37,511 bases of DNA from Bacteroidaceae bacterium (GTDB taxonomy: Bacteria; Bacteroidota; Bacteroidia; Bacteroidales; Bacteroidaceae), in contig JAKSIX010000022.1 of NCBI GenBank assembly GCA_024398595.1, positions 1 to 37,511 on the forward strand. Direction: 5' to 3'. The notes below the pieces were generated by a model. That model saw only the letters and a program-made list of their open reading frames with translations. It ran no database searches and was not told the origin of the DNA. Position 1 is the first letter of the stretch. Each line of letters opens with the position of its first letter. Both the position numbers and the translations under genes were made by a program. Shown piece after piece: positions 10,444 through 18,181 of the stretch.

Positions 10444-11595
10444 ATGGAAGAGCAGACCGGCCGGCCAATACCGTATGACGACAGCTTCAAGAGGAAGATC
10501 AGAACAATCAAGTTCCTTCTTTTAGGAATCATATTATACCTGTTTGCCGACATCATCGGCAAATGGTTTGTACCCACATGGGAAAGCGTTCCGGGACTAT
10601 TTTCCATAATGATATGGTGCATATCCATTGCACTGGGATTCATTCTCTTTTATGGTTACAGGAGCATTGAAAGCCGTGGTATGAAAATCGCGGCGGCACT
10701 CACGTTCTACGTCCTGTATCTCATAATACTGAAATTGTGCGGATTCTACAGATATGGCAATGCGAACCTGTCGGGATACCGTATATCAGTCACGCTGCTG
10801 CCTGTAATCGGAAGCCTGATATGCCTGATGACCAGGAAATTCCTCAAATGGTACGGGGCGTGCATAAAGAGGCTGTTTAATCTTGAGACTACGCACAGTG
10901 CATGGTTCATAGGGGCATTCATCGTATTGGGAGCGCTCCTCATATTTCTGTTCATCGGAGGTTACAAACTGAGCGGATGCCTCGGACAGCAGGGTCTGGA
11001 TCTGTACCAGTTGCGCACCGAGGGGGAGATAAATCACAACAAAGATTATTCGGAACCTTTCCGACACTACGACCGCATATTCAACGACCTGAACGATGTA
11101 CAGCTTGAAGCGGCCAAAAAGAATGGTCTGCGCGAGGCAATAAGGCAGGAAGATGTAGCCGAGAGCCGTAAGCTGCGCAAGATAGAGACAAACCGTTACT
11201 ACACAGTGGAGGAACTGACGCACTCAATGCCTTATCTGGTACCTAAGGCAGCAAATCTGGTGGAGGACATCGGGCGTGCCTTTCAGGACTCGCTCTTCAA
11301 CCGGGGTTACAACCGCAATCACAGGATTACGGTTACGAGCGTTCTGCGCACACGCGAACAGGTCACACAGCTGAGAAAAAGCAATGTCAATTCCACTGAG
11401 AACTCATGCCACTGCTACGGAACTACTATTGACATATCATACTACACTTTCCAAGTGCCTGAATACGGACGCACGGCATCAGTTGAGAAGATGCGTCAGG
11501 TACTCATGCAGGTGATGTATGATATGCGGAAGCAGGGACGGTGCTATGTCAAATACGAGAAACAGCAATCCTGCCTCCACATAACGGTCAGGTAA
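10444..11595 (+). CDS. DUF5715-type protein with N-terminal membrane domain
   Basis: The 383-aa product has an N-terminal half with about five transmembrane segments (near residues 20-40, 48-68, 79-98, 108-126 and 155-175), then a soluble C-terminal domain. The latter carries [19 protein letters not shown] and then S321-x-H323-x-x-G326-x-x-x-D330, the spacing of the zinc-binding SxHxxGxAxD motif of M15 D-Ala-D-Ala carboxypeptidases, with a late His in 'SCLHITV' (H379). I recognise the soluble part as DUF5715, a Bacteroidetes family without a proven role. A periplasmic cell-wall peptidase is an inference. It is the last gene of the ilvE-trmB-mrp run and overlaps the convergent clpB end by 8 bases. 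Confidence 0.75.
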   Translation: MEEQTGRPIPYDDSFKRKIRTIKFLLLGIILYLFADIIGKWFVPTWESVPGLFSIMIWCISIALGFILFYGYRSIESRGMKIAAALTFYVLYLIILKLCGFYRYGNANLSGYRISVTLLPVIGSLICLMTRKFLKWYGACIKRLFNLETTHSAWFIGAFIVLGALLIFLFIGGYKLSGCLGQQGLDLYQLRTEGEINHNKDYSEPFRHYDRIFNDLNDVQLEAAKKNGLREAIRQEDVAESRKLRKIETNRYYTVEELTHSMPYLVPKAANLVEDIGRAFQDSLFNRGYNRNHRITVTSVLRTREQVTQLRKSNVNSTENSCHCYGTTIDISYYTFQVPEYGRTASVEKMRQVLMQVMYDMRKQGRCYVKYEKQQSCLHITVR

Positions 11596-13753
11596 AAATC
11601 AGCTGACCGTTTCCACCATCTGAGGCCGTGACAGGTCTGTCCCTGCCAATTCCGCCCGACAGCATCAATGTAGAGAGTCTGTTCAGCAGCATGGTCTGCA
11701 TGGCACGCTTCACTGGACGCGCTCCGAATTCAGGATCAAATCCGGCATCGGCTATCAGAGCAATTGCCGAATCATCGACAGTCAGACTGACACCATTATC
11801 GGCAAGCATACGCACCACCCCATCGGCCTGAAGTCTGACAATGCGCCGTATCTCATGTTTTGACAGCGGAGTAAAGACCACAGTCTCATCTATACGGTTA
11901 AGGAACTCCGGGCGGATAGTCTGCTTGAGCATCTCAAACAAATGCCTGCCGGTTTCCTCAAGCCACGCCTCGCGTGCCTCAGGAGTATCACCGATATGAG
12001 CAGAGCGCTCACGTATATAGTCGCTGCCGAGATTGCTCGTCATAATGATTATGGTGTTCTTGAAGTTGACAGTACGTCCCTTGTTGTCCGTCAGACGGCC
12101 GTCATCAAGTACCTGAAGCAGGATGTTGAACACATCGGGATGAGCTTTTTCAATTTCATCGAACAGCACCACAGAATACGGCTTACGACGCACGGCCTCA
12201 GTAAGCTGGCCGCCCTCATCGTATCCGACATATCCTGGAGGCGCACCGATAAGACGTGTCACGGAGAACTTCTCCTGATACTCGCTCATATCGATACGAG
12301 TCATCAGCTTCTCATCATTGAACAGATACTCAGCCAACGCCTTGGCCAATTCGGTTTTACCGACACCGGTCGTACCCATAAAGATGAAACTTCCGATAGG
12401 ACGCTTCGGGTCCTGCAATCCTGTGCGGCTGCGGCGCACCGCATCAGCCACAACGCTGATTGCATGTTCCTGCCCCACTACACGTTTGTGCAGTTCATCC
12501 TCCAGATGCAGCAGTTTCTCCCGTTCACTCTCCATCATACGGTTCACAGGGATGCCTGTCCAGCGCGATACGACCTCGGCAATATCATCGGCCGTAACCT
12601 CTTCCTTCACCAAAGCCTCACCGTTCTGACAGGAGTGCAATTCCGACTGTACACGTTCAATGTCAGTCTCAATTTCCTTCAGCTGGCCATAGCGTATTTC
12701 CGCCACACGCCCGTAGTTTCCGTTTCGTTCGGCATTATCCGCCTCTATTTTGAGTTGCTCTATTCTCTGTTTGTCCTGCTGTATGCGGTTGACAAGCTGC
12801 TTCTCGGCCTCCCACTTGGAGCGCATCGATTTCTCCACAATCTGCAGTTCCTCTATTTCCCCGTTGAGCTGTTCCAGTTTTGCTTTGTCATTCTCACGCC
12901 TGATTGCAGCACGCTCAATCTCCAGTTGCTTCAACCTGCGACTGATCTCGTCCAGTTCCTCAGGCACCGAATCACGCTCCATACGCAGTTTTGCCGCAGC
13001 CTCATCCATCAGATCAATGGCCTTATCCGGCAGGAAACGCTCGGTGATATATCTGTTTGACAGTTCCACAGCCGCAATCACGGCCTCATCCATAATACGC
13101 ACCTTATGATGATTCTCATAACGTTCCTTCAGTCCCCGCAAAATCGATATTGAACTCTGCACATCCGGTTCATCGACCATAACGGTCTGGAAACGACGCT
13201 CCAGTGCCTTATCCTTCTCGAAGTATTTCTGATACTCATTCAGTGTCGTCGCACCTATCGCTCGCAGGTCGCCGCGTGCCAGTGCCGGTTTCAGTATGTT
13301 GGCGGCATCCATCGCACCCTCACCAGCTCCGGCACCCACCAGTGTGTGAATCTCATCAATGAAAAGGATGAAGTTGCCATCGGACTGTATAACCTCGTTT
13401 ATAACGCCCTTCAAACGCTCTTCAAACTCGCCTTTGTATTTCGCACCAGCCACGAGCGCACCCATATCAAGGGAATACACTGTACGCGACCTCAGGTTCT
13501 CCGGTACATCGCCACGCACTATCCTCTGAGCCAGCCCCTCTATGATAGCAGTCTTGCCGGTACCAGGCTCACCTATCAGGATTGGATTATTCTTGGAACG
13601 CCTGCTGAGTATCTGTAGCACACGCCTTATCTCATCATCGCGCCCGATTACCGGATCAAGTTTTCCCTGCCGGGCACGTTCATTCAGGTTGATTGCGAAC
13701 TGGTCCAGATTTTGGGCTGTCTGCATATTACTTTGATTGTACTGCATATCCAT
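11588..13753 (-). CDS. clpB: ClpB-type disaggregase lacking the N-terminal domain
   Basis: AAA+ chaperone that with DnaK threads aggregated proteins through its pore. The 721-aa product has AAA-1 with Walker A GEPGTGKT at residues 61-68 and Walker B LFIDE, a middle coiled-coil domain (about 265-385, '[19 protein letters not shown]') that distinguishes ClpB from ClpC/ClpA, AAA-2 with GTTGVGKT, and '[17 protein letters not shown]'. Full ClpB is about 860 aa with Walker A near residue 206, so about 145 residues (the double Clp_N domain) are absent. The protein starts at the position of the internal-start short isoform of E. coli. No Clp_N coding remains are visible upstream. ATGs at 13753 and 13747 are both possible starts. 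Confidence 0.92.
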   Translation of the reverse strand: MDMQYNQSNMQTAQNLDQFAINLNERARQGKLDPVIGRDDEIRRVLQILSRRSKNNPILIGEPGTGKTAIIEGLAQRIVRGDVPENLRSRTVYSLDMGALVAGAKYKGEFEERLKGVINEVIQSDGNFILFIDEIHTLVGAGAGEGAMDAANILKPALARGDLRAIGATTLNEYQKYFEKDKALERRFQTVMVDEPDVQSSISILRGLKERYENHHKVRIMDEAVIAAVELSNRYITERFLPDKAIDLMDEAAAKLRMERDSVPEELDEISRRLKQLEIERAAIRRENDKAKLEQLNGEIEELQIVEKSMRSKWEAEKQLVNRIQQDKQRIEQLKIEADNAERNGNYGRVAEIRYGQLKEIETDIERVQSELHSCQNGEALVKEEVTADDIAEVVSRWTGIPVNRMMESEREKLLHLEDELHKRVVGQEHAISVVADAVRRSRTGLQDPKRPIGSFIFMGTTGVGKTELAKALAEYLFNDEKLMTRIDMSEYQEKFSVTRLIGAPPGYVGYDEGGQLTEAVRRKPYSVVLFDEIEKAHPDVFNILLQVLDDGRLTDNKGRTVNFKNTIIIMTSNLGSDYIRERSAHIGDTPEAREAWLEETGRHLFEMLKQTIRPEFLNRIDETVVFTPLSKHEIRRIVRLQADGVVRMLADNGVSLTVDDSAIALIADAGFDPEFGARPVKRAMQTMLLNRLSTLMLSGGIGRDRPVTASDGGNGQLIFT

Positions 13754-13869
13754 TAATTTTTATTCGGGAAATGATGTGCAACAATCCGGCCACAATGATA
13801 CAGATGACACAATGTCCTGATTCTCGCATCGCACTGTGACAATTTGACACATTGCGCAACAAGACATTA

Positions 13870-13925
13870 AGAACCTGTTTTGATAACCTATAATAATTTT
13901 CGTCAACCATTTCAAAACAGGTTCT
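13870..13925. repeat. Imperfect inverted repeat with 14-base arms
   Basis: Arms AGAACCTGTTTTGA (13870-13883) and TCAAAACAGGTTCT (13912-13925) are perfect complements separated by 28 bases. There is no T-run, so it does not look like a terminator. It could be a mobile-element remnant, a MITE-like element or a protein-binding site. Confidence 0.6.
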
Positions 13926-14091
13926 AAGTAATCTTCAAAAAATAACTTGGTAATCTTTCCGAATCTTTTTCGCCAGAAAAGAATCATCTCATCAGTCACT
14001 ATGCCCGCATAGCTCCTTCTTCGATAATTCTTTCTGACTGAAAAATCTTTCGGCTTTTTTACCAACTTATTTTTTTACGCTTACTAAATTG

Positions 14092-14099
14092 TAATTTTG
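14092..14099 (+). promoter_or_regulatory. -7 promoter element for the DUF2461 gene
   Basis: TAATTTTG matches TAnnTTTG and lies 78 bases before the gene. The surrounding 14-mer (14091-14104) is identical to that before the secreted-protein gene (32387-32400). Confidence 0.5.
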
Positions 14100-14177
14100 C
14101 AGGATAAATTATAAACTTTGCTGCGGAATGAACAGCAGCACCCTACTATGTAGCCGATTTACATCAGACAATGTGTT

Positions 14178-14867
14178 ATGAGCCAGATAGTCGATTTTTT
14201 GCAGGAACTGCACGGAAACAACAACAAAGTGTGGTTTGATGCCCACAAAAAGGAATACCAGGCCGCAAGAGAAGCATTCACCGGCATTGCCCTTGAGCTG
14301 ATAGCCGGCGTGCGGGAGTTTGACAGGAACATCGGTCCGCTGTCACTTCAGGACTGTACCTACCGCATCAACCGCGACATACGCTTCTCGCAGGACAAAT
14401 CTCCATACAAGACACATTTCGGAGTATTCATAGCTCCGCAGGGCAAGAAATCAGGCTACAGCGGATACTATTTCCATATAGGCGTAGCTGACGGTCAGGA
14501 TTATCCTGACGGACACATGCTCGGAATCGGTAACTATTTCTGCGAGCCCAAGGCGCTGAAAATTCTCCGCGAGGATATCGATGCCGGAGGCAATGAATTC
14601 GATAACCTGATCCGTTCTGCAGACCGCAGACTGTATTTGGACAGGGACAATGCGCTGAAAAGAGTGCCGAACGGTTTTGAGAGCGGTACCATCAATGACG
14701 ATTACCTGAGACTCAGAAATTTCTGTCTGTGCTTCAAGCCTGACCACGATTTCATAATGAACCCGGACCTTGTACAGAACGTACTCGACATATTCCGTTC
14801 AGGCAAGCCGTTCATAGACTATATCAACCGTGCCATCAGCTATTCGCGCAACAATAATGAACAATAA
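14178..14867 (+). CDS. DUF2461 family protein
   Basis: The 229-aa product matches the DUF2461 (TIGR02453) family: 'DFLQELHGNNNKVWFDAHKKEY' at the N-terminus, then 'YRINRDIRFSQDKSPYKTHFG' and 'YYFHIGVADG', all usual landmarks. The biochemical role of the family is unknown. No signal peptide or membrane segment is visible, so it is probably cytoplasmic. The ATG at 14178 is preceded by its own promoter element. The sugar-transporter remnant begins 11 bases after the stop. Confidence 0.88.
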   Translation: MSQIVDFLQELHGNNNKVWFDAHKKEYQAAREAFTGIALELIAGVREFDRNIGPLSLQDCTYRINRDIRFSQDKSPYKTHFGVFIAPQGKKSGYSGYYFHIGVADGQDYPDGHMLGIGNYFCEPKALKILREDIDAGGNEFDNLIRSADRRLYLDRDNALKRVPNGFESGTINDDYLRLRNFCLCFKPDHDFIMNPDLVQNVLDIFRSGKPFIDYINRAISYSRNNNEQ

Positions 14868-14878
14868 TATCAGGCAAT

Positions 14879-15046
14879 ATGGAATTTGACAAACGCAAAC
14901 TGTATTTTCTGGCCATAGTGGCCGCAAAATTTACACCTGCGTCAATCTTCACATTCTTCGGGATATTTATGATATTGCACCTGCTCTGGGCCATTTTCAT
15001 CGTACCTGAGACCAAAGGCAAACAACTGGAAGAAATCAAATTGTGA
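14879..15046 (+). pseudogene. 3' remnant of a sugar-porter (MFS) transporter gene
   Basis: This 55-codon open frame encodes a hydrophobic helix (FTFFGIFMILHLLWAIFIV) followed directly by PETKGKQLEEI, the signature that closes the last transmembrane helix of sugar-porter MFS proteins such as XylE. The rest of the transporter (about 400 residues, eleven helices) is missing, and what precedes is the DUF2461 gene. The first 10 residues (MEFDKRKLYF) are probably chance sequence. A new short protein is possible but less likely than decay. It sits 119 bases before a xylanase gene, which fits a lost xylan- or xylose-use cluster. Confidence 0.75.
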
Positions 15047-15099
15047 CGACAATCAAACTTTTATTAGGCCTTATTTACATTTTTTATAAAACAAATACC

Positions 15100-15107
15100 T
15101 AATTTTG
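15100..15107 (+). promoter_or_regulatory. -7 promoter element for the xylanase gene
   Basis: TAATTTTG matches TAnnTTTG and lies 58 bases upstream of the xylanase ATG, after the transporter remnant. The xylanase is therefore likely transcribed on its own. Confidence 0.5.
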
Positions 15108-15165
15108 AAGTTTGAAGTGATATGGAATCAATAATCACCAATCATAAACTTTAGAATTTTTCAAA

Positions 15166-16566
15166 ATGAAGAAACTTTCATCAATCGCTCTTATCGCATC
15201 TGTAGTGCTTATGAGCGCGTGTGGCCCTAAGGATCCCGGTCTTAAGGATGCCTACAAGAATTATTTTAAAATCGGTGTTGCAGTTACCCCGCGTAACGTC
15301 ACCGATTCACTTCAAGCTGCCATCATCCTCAAGGAGTTCAACAGCATCACAGCTGAGAACTGCATGAAGCCGGGTGAGATTCATCCACAGCCAGGCGTAT
15401 GGAATCTCGAACAGGCAGACATCATCGCAAACTTCTGCCGTGAGCACGGTATCAAGATGCGTGGTCACACACTCGTATGGCACAGCCAGTTCGCCAACTG
15501 GATGTTCAACAAGTACGATGAGAACGGCAACCAGGTTGTAGAGCGCGACGAGAACGGCGACACCATTTGGGTAGAGCAACCTGCACGTGGCGGTTTTGGC
15601 GGTTTCCCGGGCTTCGGCGGTGGTTTCCCCGGTTTCGGTGGTCCGCGTCCACAGGGTGCTCCTCAGGGTCAGCCGGGTCAGGCTCCACAGGGTCCGCGTC
15701 CGCAGGGACAGCAGGCTCCTCAGGCCCAACCGGGTCAGGCTCCTCAGGGTGGTTTCCCAGGTTTCCCGGGCTTCGGTGGTCCTCGTCCACAGGGACAGGG
15801 TCAGGCTCCTCAGATGACCAAGGTTCCAAAGTATGCCAAGGCTACCAAGGAAGAGTTCTACGATTCACTTCAGGCTCACATCAACTTCATCATCAACCGC
15901 TACAAAGACGTTGTATACTGCTGGGATGTATGTAACGAGTGTATGAGCGACGGAAACGATCCTGACGTATCTTACGAGCAGTCATTCCGCCAGTCACAGG
16001 CATATCAGCTCTGCGGCGATGAGTTCATCCTCAAGGCTTTCCAGTTTGCACACGAGGCTGATCCTAACGCAGACCTGTTCTACAACGACTACAGTGCCTG
16101 GACTCCTGCCAAGAGAAAATTCATCTACAATATGGTCAAAAAGCTTCAGGCTGAGGGCGCTCCTATTACCGGTATCGGTATGCAGGGTCACTACAACATC
16201 TATGACAACCCGAACATCGAGGACTTCGAGAAGGCCATCCAGATGTATCTTGAGCTAGTTGACAACCTCCAGATTACAGAGTTTGACATCCGTATCAACC
16301 ACGAGGCAGGCGGTGCACTGCAGTTCAGCCGTGGCGAGGGTCAGGTTCTCTCCGACTCTATCGCAGAGATGCAGCAGAACAAGTACGCCGAGCTGTTCGA
16401 GGTTCTGCGCAAATACAAGAAGAACTTCTCTTGCGTAACCTTCTGGAATCTCGGCGACCGCGACTCATGGCTTGGTGCCAACAACTTCCCACTGTTGTTC
16501 GACAGCGAGTACAACCGCAAGCCGGTATATTACACTGTCCGCGATTTCAAGAAGAACAAGAAGTAA
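15166..16566 (+). CDS. GH10 endo-1,4-beta-xylanase lipoprotein with low-complexity insert
   Basis: Secreted glycoside hydrolase family 10 enzyme that cleaves the xylan backbone. The 466-aa product starts with a lipoprotein signal (LMSAC, Cys19), so it should be membrane-anchored. Catalytic residues are present: acid/base E258 in 'WDVCNE' and nucleophile E372 in 'ITEFDI', with 'GHTLVWHSQ' (100-108) and 'FYNDYS'. Between the third strand region and the acid/base strand lies an insert at residues 141-216 made of GGFPGFGG, RPQGQ, APQG and QPGQAPQG units, an 'intrinsically disordered' composition of Gly, Pro, Gln, Ala and Phe. The GH10 core resumes with 'YAKATKEEFYDSLQAHI'. The gene is followed by a strong terminator and preceded by a sugar-transporter remnant. 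Confidence 0.93.
   Translation: MKKLSSIALIASVVLMSACGPKDPGLKDAYKNYFKIGVAVTPRNVTDSLQAAIILKEFNSITAENCMKPGEIHPQPGVWNLEQADIIANFCREHGIKMRGHTLVWHSQFANWMFNKYDENGNQVVERDENGDTIWVEQPARGGFGGFPGFGGGFPGFGGPRPQGAPQGQPGQAPQGPRPQGQQAPQAQPGQAPQGGFPGFPGFGGPRPQGQGQAPQMTKVPKYAKATKEEFYDSLQAHINFIINRYKDVVYCWDVCNECMSDGNDPDVSYEQSFRQSQAYQLCGDEFILKAFQFAHEADPNADLFYNDYSAWTPAKRKFIYNMVKKLQAEGAPITGIGMQGHYNIYDNPNIEDFEKAIQMYLELVDNLQITEFDIRINHEAGGALQFSRGEGQVLSDSIAEMQQNKYAELFEVLRKYKKNFSCVTFWNLGDRDSWLGANNFPLLFDSEYNRKPVYYTVRDFKKNKK
15586..15813 (+). repeat. Degenerate tandem repeat encoding a Gly/Pro/Gln-rich insert
   Basis: About 228 bases built from recurring units such as GGTCAGGCTCCTCAGGGT and GGTTTCCCGGGCTTCGGT. The repeats keep reading frame and encode GQAPQG and FPGFGG blocks. 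Such DNA could change length by slippage. Confidence 0.8.
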
Positions 16567-16580
16567 TCCACACTTCTCAT

Positions 16581-16621
16581 AAAAGAAACAGGATAGCCAT
16601 TCGGTTATCCTGTTTCTTTTT
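16581..16621 (+). terminator. Rho-independent terminator after the xylanase gene
   Basis: An 18-base stem (16581-16598 with 16603-16620, one G-T pair) closes a 4-base loop ATTC and ends in a T-run. It lies 15 bases after the stop codon. Confidence 0.9.
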
Positions 16622-16628
16622 GCAATGA

Positions 16629-16853
16629 TTGGATGATTGGAAGTTGAGTGAGGATGTTGACAACGAGTATAATGTGGATGGTGACTGGCTTGCTTCTCGT
16701 TGGCGTCCGAAGGCAGGAGAAGACTTTGAATATGAGTGGTGGGATATCGTCGAAATCAAGGACGGCACAATGAAATGGTCTGCACTCCGTGAAAAAGGAG
16801 ACAAAACACGCTACACCACTACCTTCACTTGGAAGAAGATTCAGTTGCAATAG
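16629..16853 (+). pseudogene. C-terminal fragment of a lipocalin-like protein
   Basis: The frame encodes about 74 residues with 'FEYEWWDIVEIKDGTMKWSALREK' and 'RYTTTFTWKKI'. This is the strand pattern seen at the end of Bacteroidetes lipocalin-like domain proteins (WxIxxLxxxxMxL...). There is no ATG or signal peptide at its front, and its first codons abut the xylanase terminator, so the 5' part is lost. It keeps its own terminator at 16896. I recognise the fold type only from the pattern. Confidence 0.55.
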
Positions 16854-16895
16854 TGAACTTATCCTTTGGGTGTCAGAAGACACGAAAAATAATGG

Positions 16896-16927
16896 ACTCA
16901 GCATCGAAAGGTGCTGAGTTCTTTTTT
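16896..16927 (+). terminator. Rho-independent terminator after the lipocalin-like fragment
   Basis: ACTCAGCATC (16896-16905) pairs with GGTGCTGAGT (16910-16919) over a GAAA loop, followed by a T-rich run. One G-T pair occurs. Confidence 0.8.
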
Positions 16928-16949
16928 GCGATGATATCCGGCCCACACT

Positions 16950-17072
16950 TGTTGATCTGGAAACTCGTTCGTGCTCGGCGAACTGCAAGCCGTTGTCGGC
17001 AGTGATGGTCTTCACGAGGTCAAACTGCTTGAGACATTCGAGGATGCCGATGATCCGATGTGTACTTGCCAA
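16950..17072 (-). pseudogene. IS30-type transposase fragment
   Basis: The minus strand encodes 'THRIIGILECLKQFD' followed by VKTITADNGLQFAEHERV, the block around the second catalytic Asp of IS30-family DDE transposases (TxTxDNGxEFAxHE). Only about 40 residues are recognisable. Neither the N-terminal HTH nor the C-terminal Glu region is present, and no terminal repeats were found, so the element is dead. Confidence 0.7.
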
Positions 17073-17607
17073 CCACTATTTGTCAGTTCTTATCTCAATC
17101 TGATTAGTTTCCGACGCTATTCAGACGAACGCAAATAATAGTCAATGCTTATGTTAATATGTCTGCGCTAAGCGCAATGTTTTATCTGTTTCTTAATCAA
17201 ACTATTTAAGGCGACATTCACAGGCGGTAGCCTGTCCAAATTCCACACATCCTATAAAAATAGCCATTTTCAGCACCGTTTGGAGCGGTTTGCCACATTA
17301 TTTTCCTCAAAACTTTAAGGTATATTTGCTTTTCAGGCCTATTGTTGATGGCAGCAGATTGTCATATAAGCCAGACAACAGATGTGCTCTATCTTCACAA
17401 GCTGGTTATCAATGTAGTTGTAGGCATTGTCCTCGAAACGAACCATGCGCGGTTTCTTGCGGTTCCTAAACACTTAATTGCGCGGGGACGATGGTGTGTC
17501 TCTTCTGTTCCAGAGAGCCATCTACCTAAATGGACAATATTTCCTTGCGGATAGAAAGGAACCGTTTTTCAAACTGACTGTAGGAAATACCCTTAAACAG
17601 CAGTTGC
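17073..17607. other. Non-coding remnant region
   Basis: There is no intact gene in these 535 bases. Short minus-strand stretches look formerly coding: one reads RKKPRMVRFEDNAYNYIDNQ and continues LVKIEHIC (about 17370-17470), another reads EQLLFKGISYSQFEKRF (about 17550-17610). They are in different frames with stops between them. I do not recognise the parent proteins. The stretch lies between the IS30 fragment and the DUF2442 gene. Confidence 0.5.
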
Positions 17608-17844
17608 TCAGTCGACACTTTCTCCTATATCATAAAGGAATTCAGGTGCCAAATCTGCGCCATTGCACCATTCCAAAGTTACAGGCGTGAGACCATACTG
17701 GACAAATTTGTCCAAATCGCGCAATTCGCCAAACACCTCACCTACAAGATAAGGCTCCAAATCAACAAGTTTCCTCTTTCCGTCATTGAAGGTAAGAATC
17801 ATCTTGTACTCCTTGACATAATCAACATCCGTAACTTTAAGCAT
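17608..17844 (-). CDS. DUF2442 domain protein
   Basis: The 78-aa product has the DUF2442 layout: 'VTDVDYVKEYKMILTFNDGKRKLVDLEPYL' then 'FGELRDLDKFVQYGLTPVTLEWCNGADLAPEFLYD'. Such proteins are small, cytoplasmic and very often encoded next to a DUF4160 partner. That pairing has led to their being considered toxin-antitoxin-like modules; a role is not established. Its ATG overlaps the end of the DUF4160 gene by 8 bases, so the two are translated together. Confidence 0.88.
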   Translation of the reverse strand: MLKVTDVDYVKEYKMILTFNDGKRKLVDLEPYLVGEVFGELRDLDKFVQYGLTPVTLEWCNGADLAPEFLYDIGESVD

Positions 17845-18103
17845 TTGGTTTTAGAGGTGCTATTTTTTTTATAACCGAACCCCGCTGAGCCTGCTCCCAA
17901 AGATTTAATATTTCTTCCTCATGGAGGCCAATCCATTCATTAACTTTGGAAATGACTTTCGCAGGAGCCTTACCATCCACAATTCTATCTATTACACTTA
18001 TTGAACATTCGTAAATTCCGTAAGTAAAGTGAATGTGTGGAGGATTGTGATCTTTCCAATATAGGTATATGATTATTCCGAAAAAACGACAAATTTCTGG
18101 CAT
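17837..18103 (-). CDS. DUF4160 domain protein
   Basis: The 88-aa product carries the DUF4160 signature 'FFGIIIYLYWKDHNPPHIHFTYG' with its conserved HxPPHIH block, then 'WIGLHEEEILNLWEQAQRG'. It overlaps and precedes the DUF2442 gene on the same strand. The pair lies in a region of transposase fragments, which suggests arrival by transfer. No nuclease motif beyond the His cluster can be named. Confidence 0.88.
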   Translation of the reverse strand: MPEICRFFGIIIYLYWKDHNPPHIHFTYGIYECSISVIDRIVDGKAPAKVISKVNEWIGLHEEEILNLWEQAQRGSVIKKIAPLKPNA

Positions 18104-18135
18104 ATATTACTATGGTATTAAAATATATAATATAC

Positions 18136-18171
18136 AAAAAGAGATGATGCCGACAATTGACATCATCTCTT
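18136..18171 (-). terminator. Rho-independent terminator of the GGGtGRT operon
   Basis: AAGAGATGATG (18139-18149) is a perfect complement of CATCATCTCTT (18161-18171). On the minus strand it is followed by a T-run, and it lies 10 bases beyond the GGGtGRT stop codon. Confidence 0.85.
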
Positions 18172-18181
18172 ATCCAACTGA

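Larger units (their letters stand above)
13754..14177. other. Intergenic region between clpB and the DUF2461 gene
   Basis: This 424-base stretch separates two divergent genes. It holds an inverted repeat at 13870-13925 and a plus-strand promoter element at 14092-14099. A minus-strand frame of about 100 codons (13760-14065) is open across it, but it has no recognisable domain, straddles the inverted repeat, and has an irregular composition, so I do not call it a gene. No heat-shock operator (CIRCE-type) was seen in front of clpB. Confidence 0.5.

Noticed and set aside
11942-13060. A 372-codon plus-strand frame
   Set aside because: It is antisense to clpB, which has all AAA+ motifs on the minus strand.
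13760-14065. A 101-codon minus-strand frame upstream of clpB
   Set aside because: Checked as a possible detached Clp_N domain; its residues do not resemble it, it crosses an inverted repeat, and it has no promoter.
15586-15813. Repeats that superficially resemble a CRISPR array
   Set aside because: Units are short, in frame, have no unique spacers of equal length and encode a protein insert.
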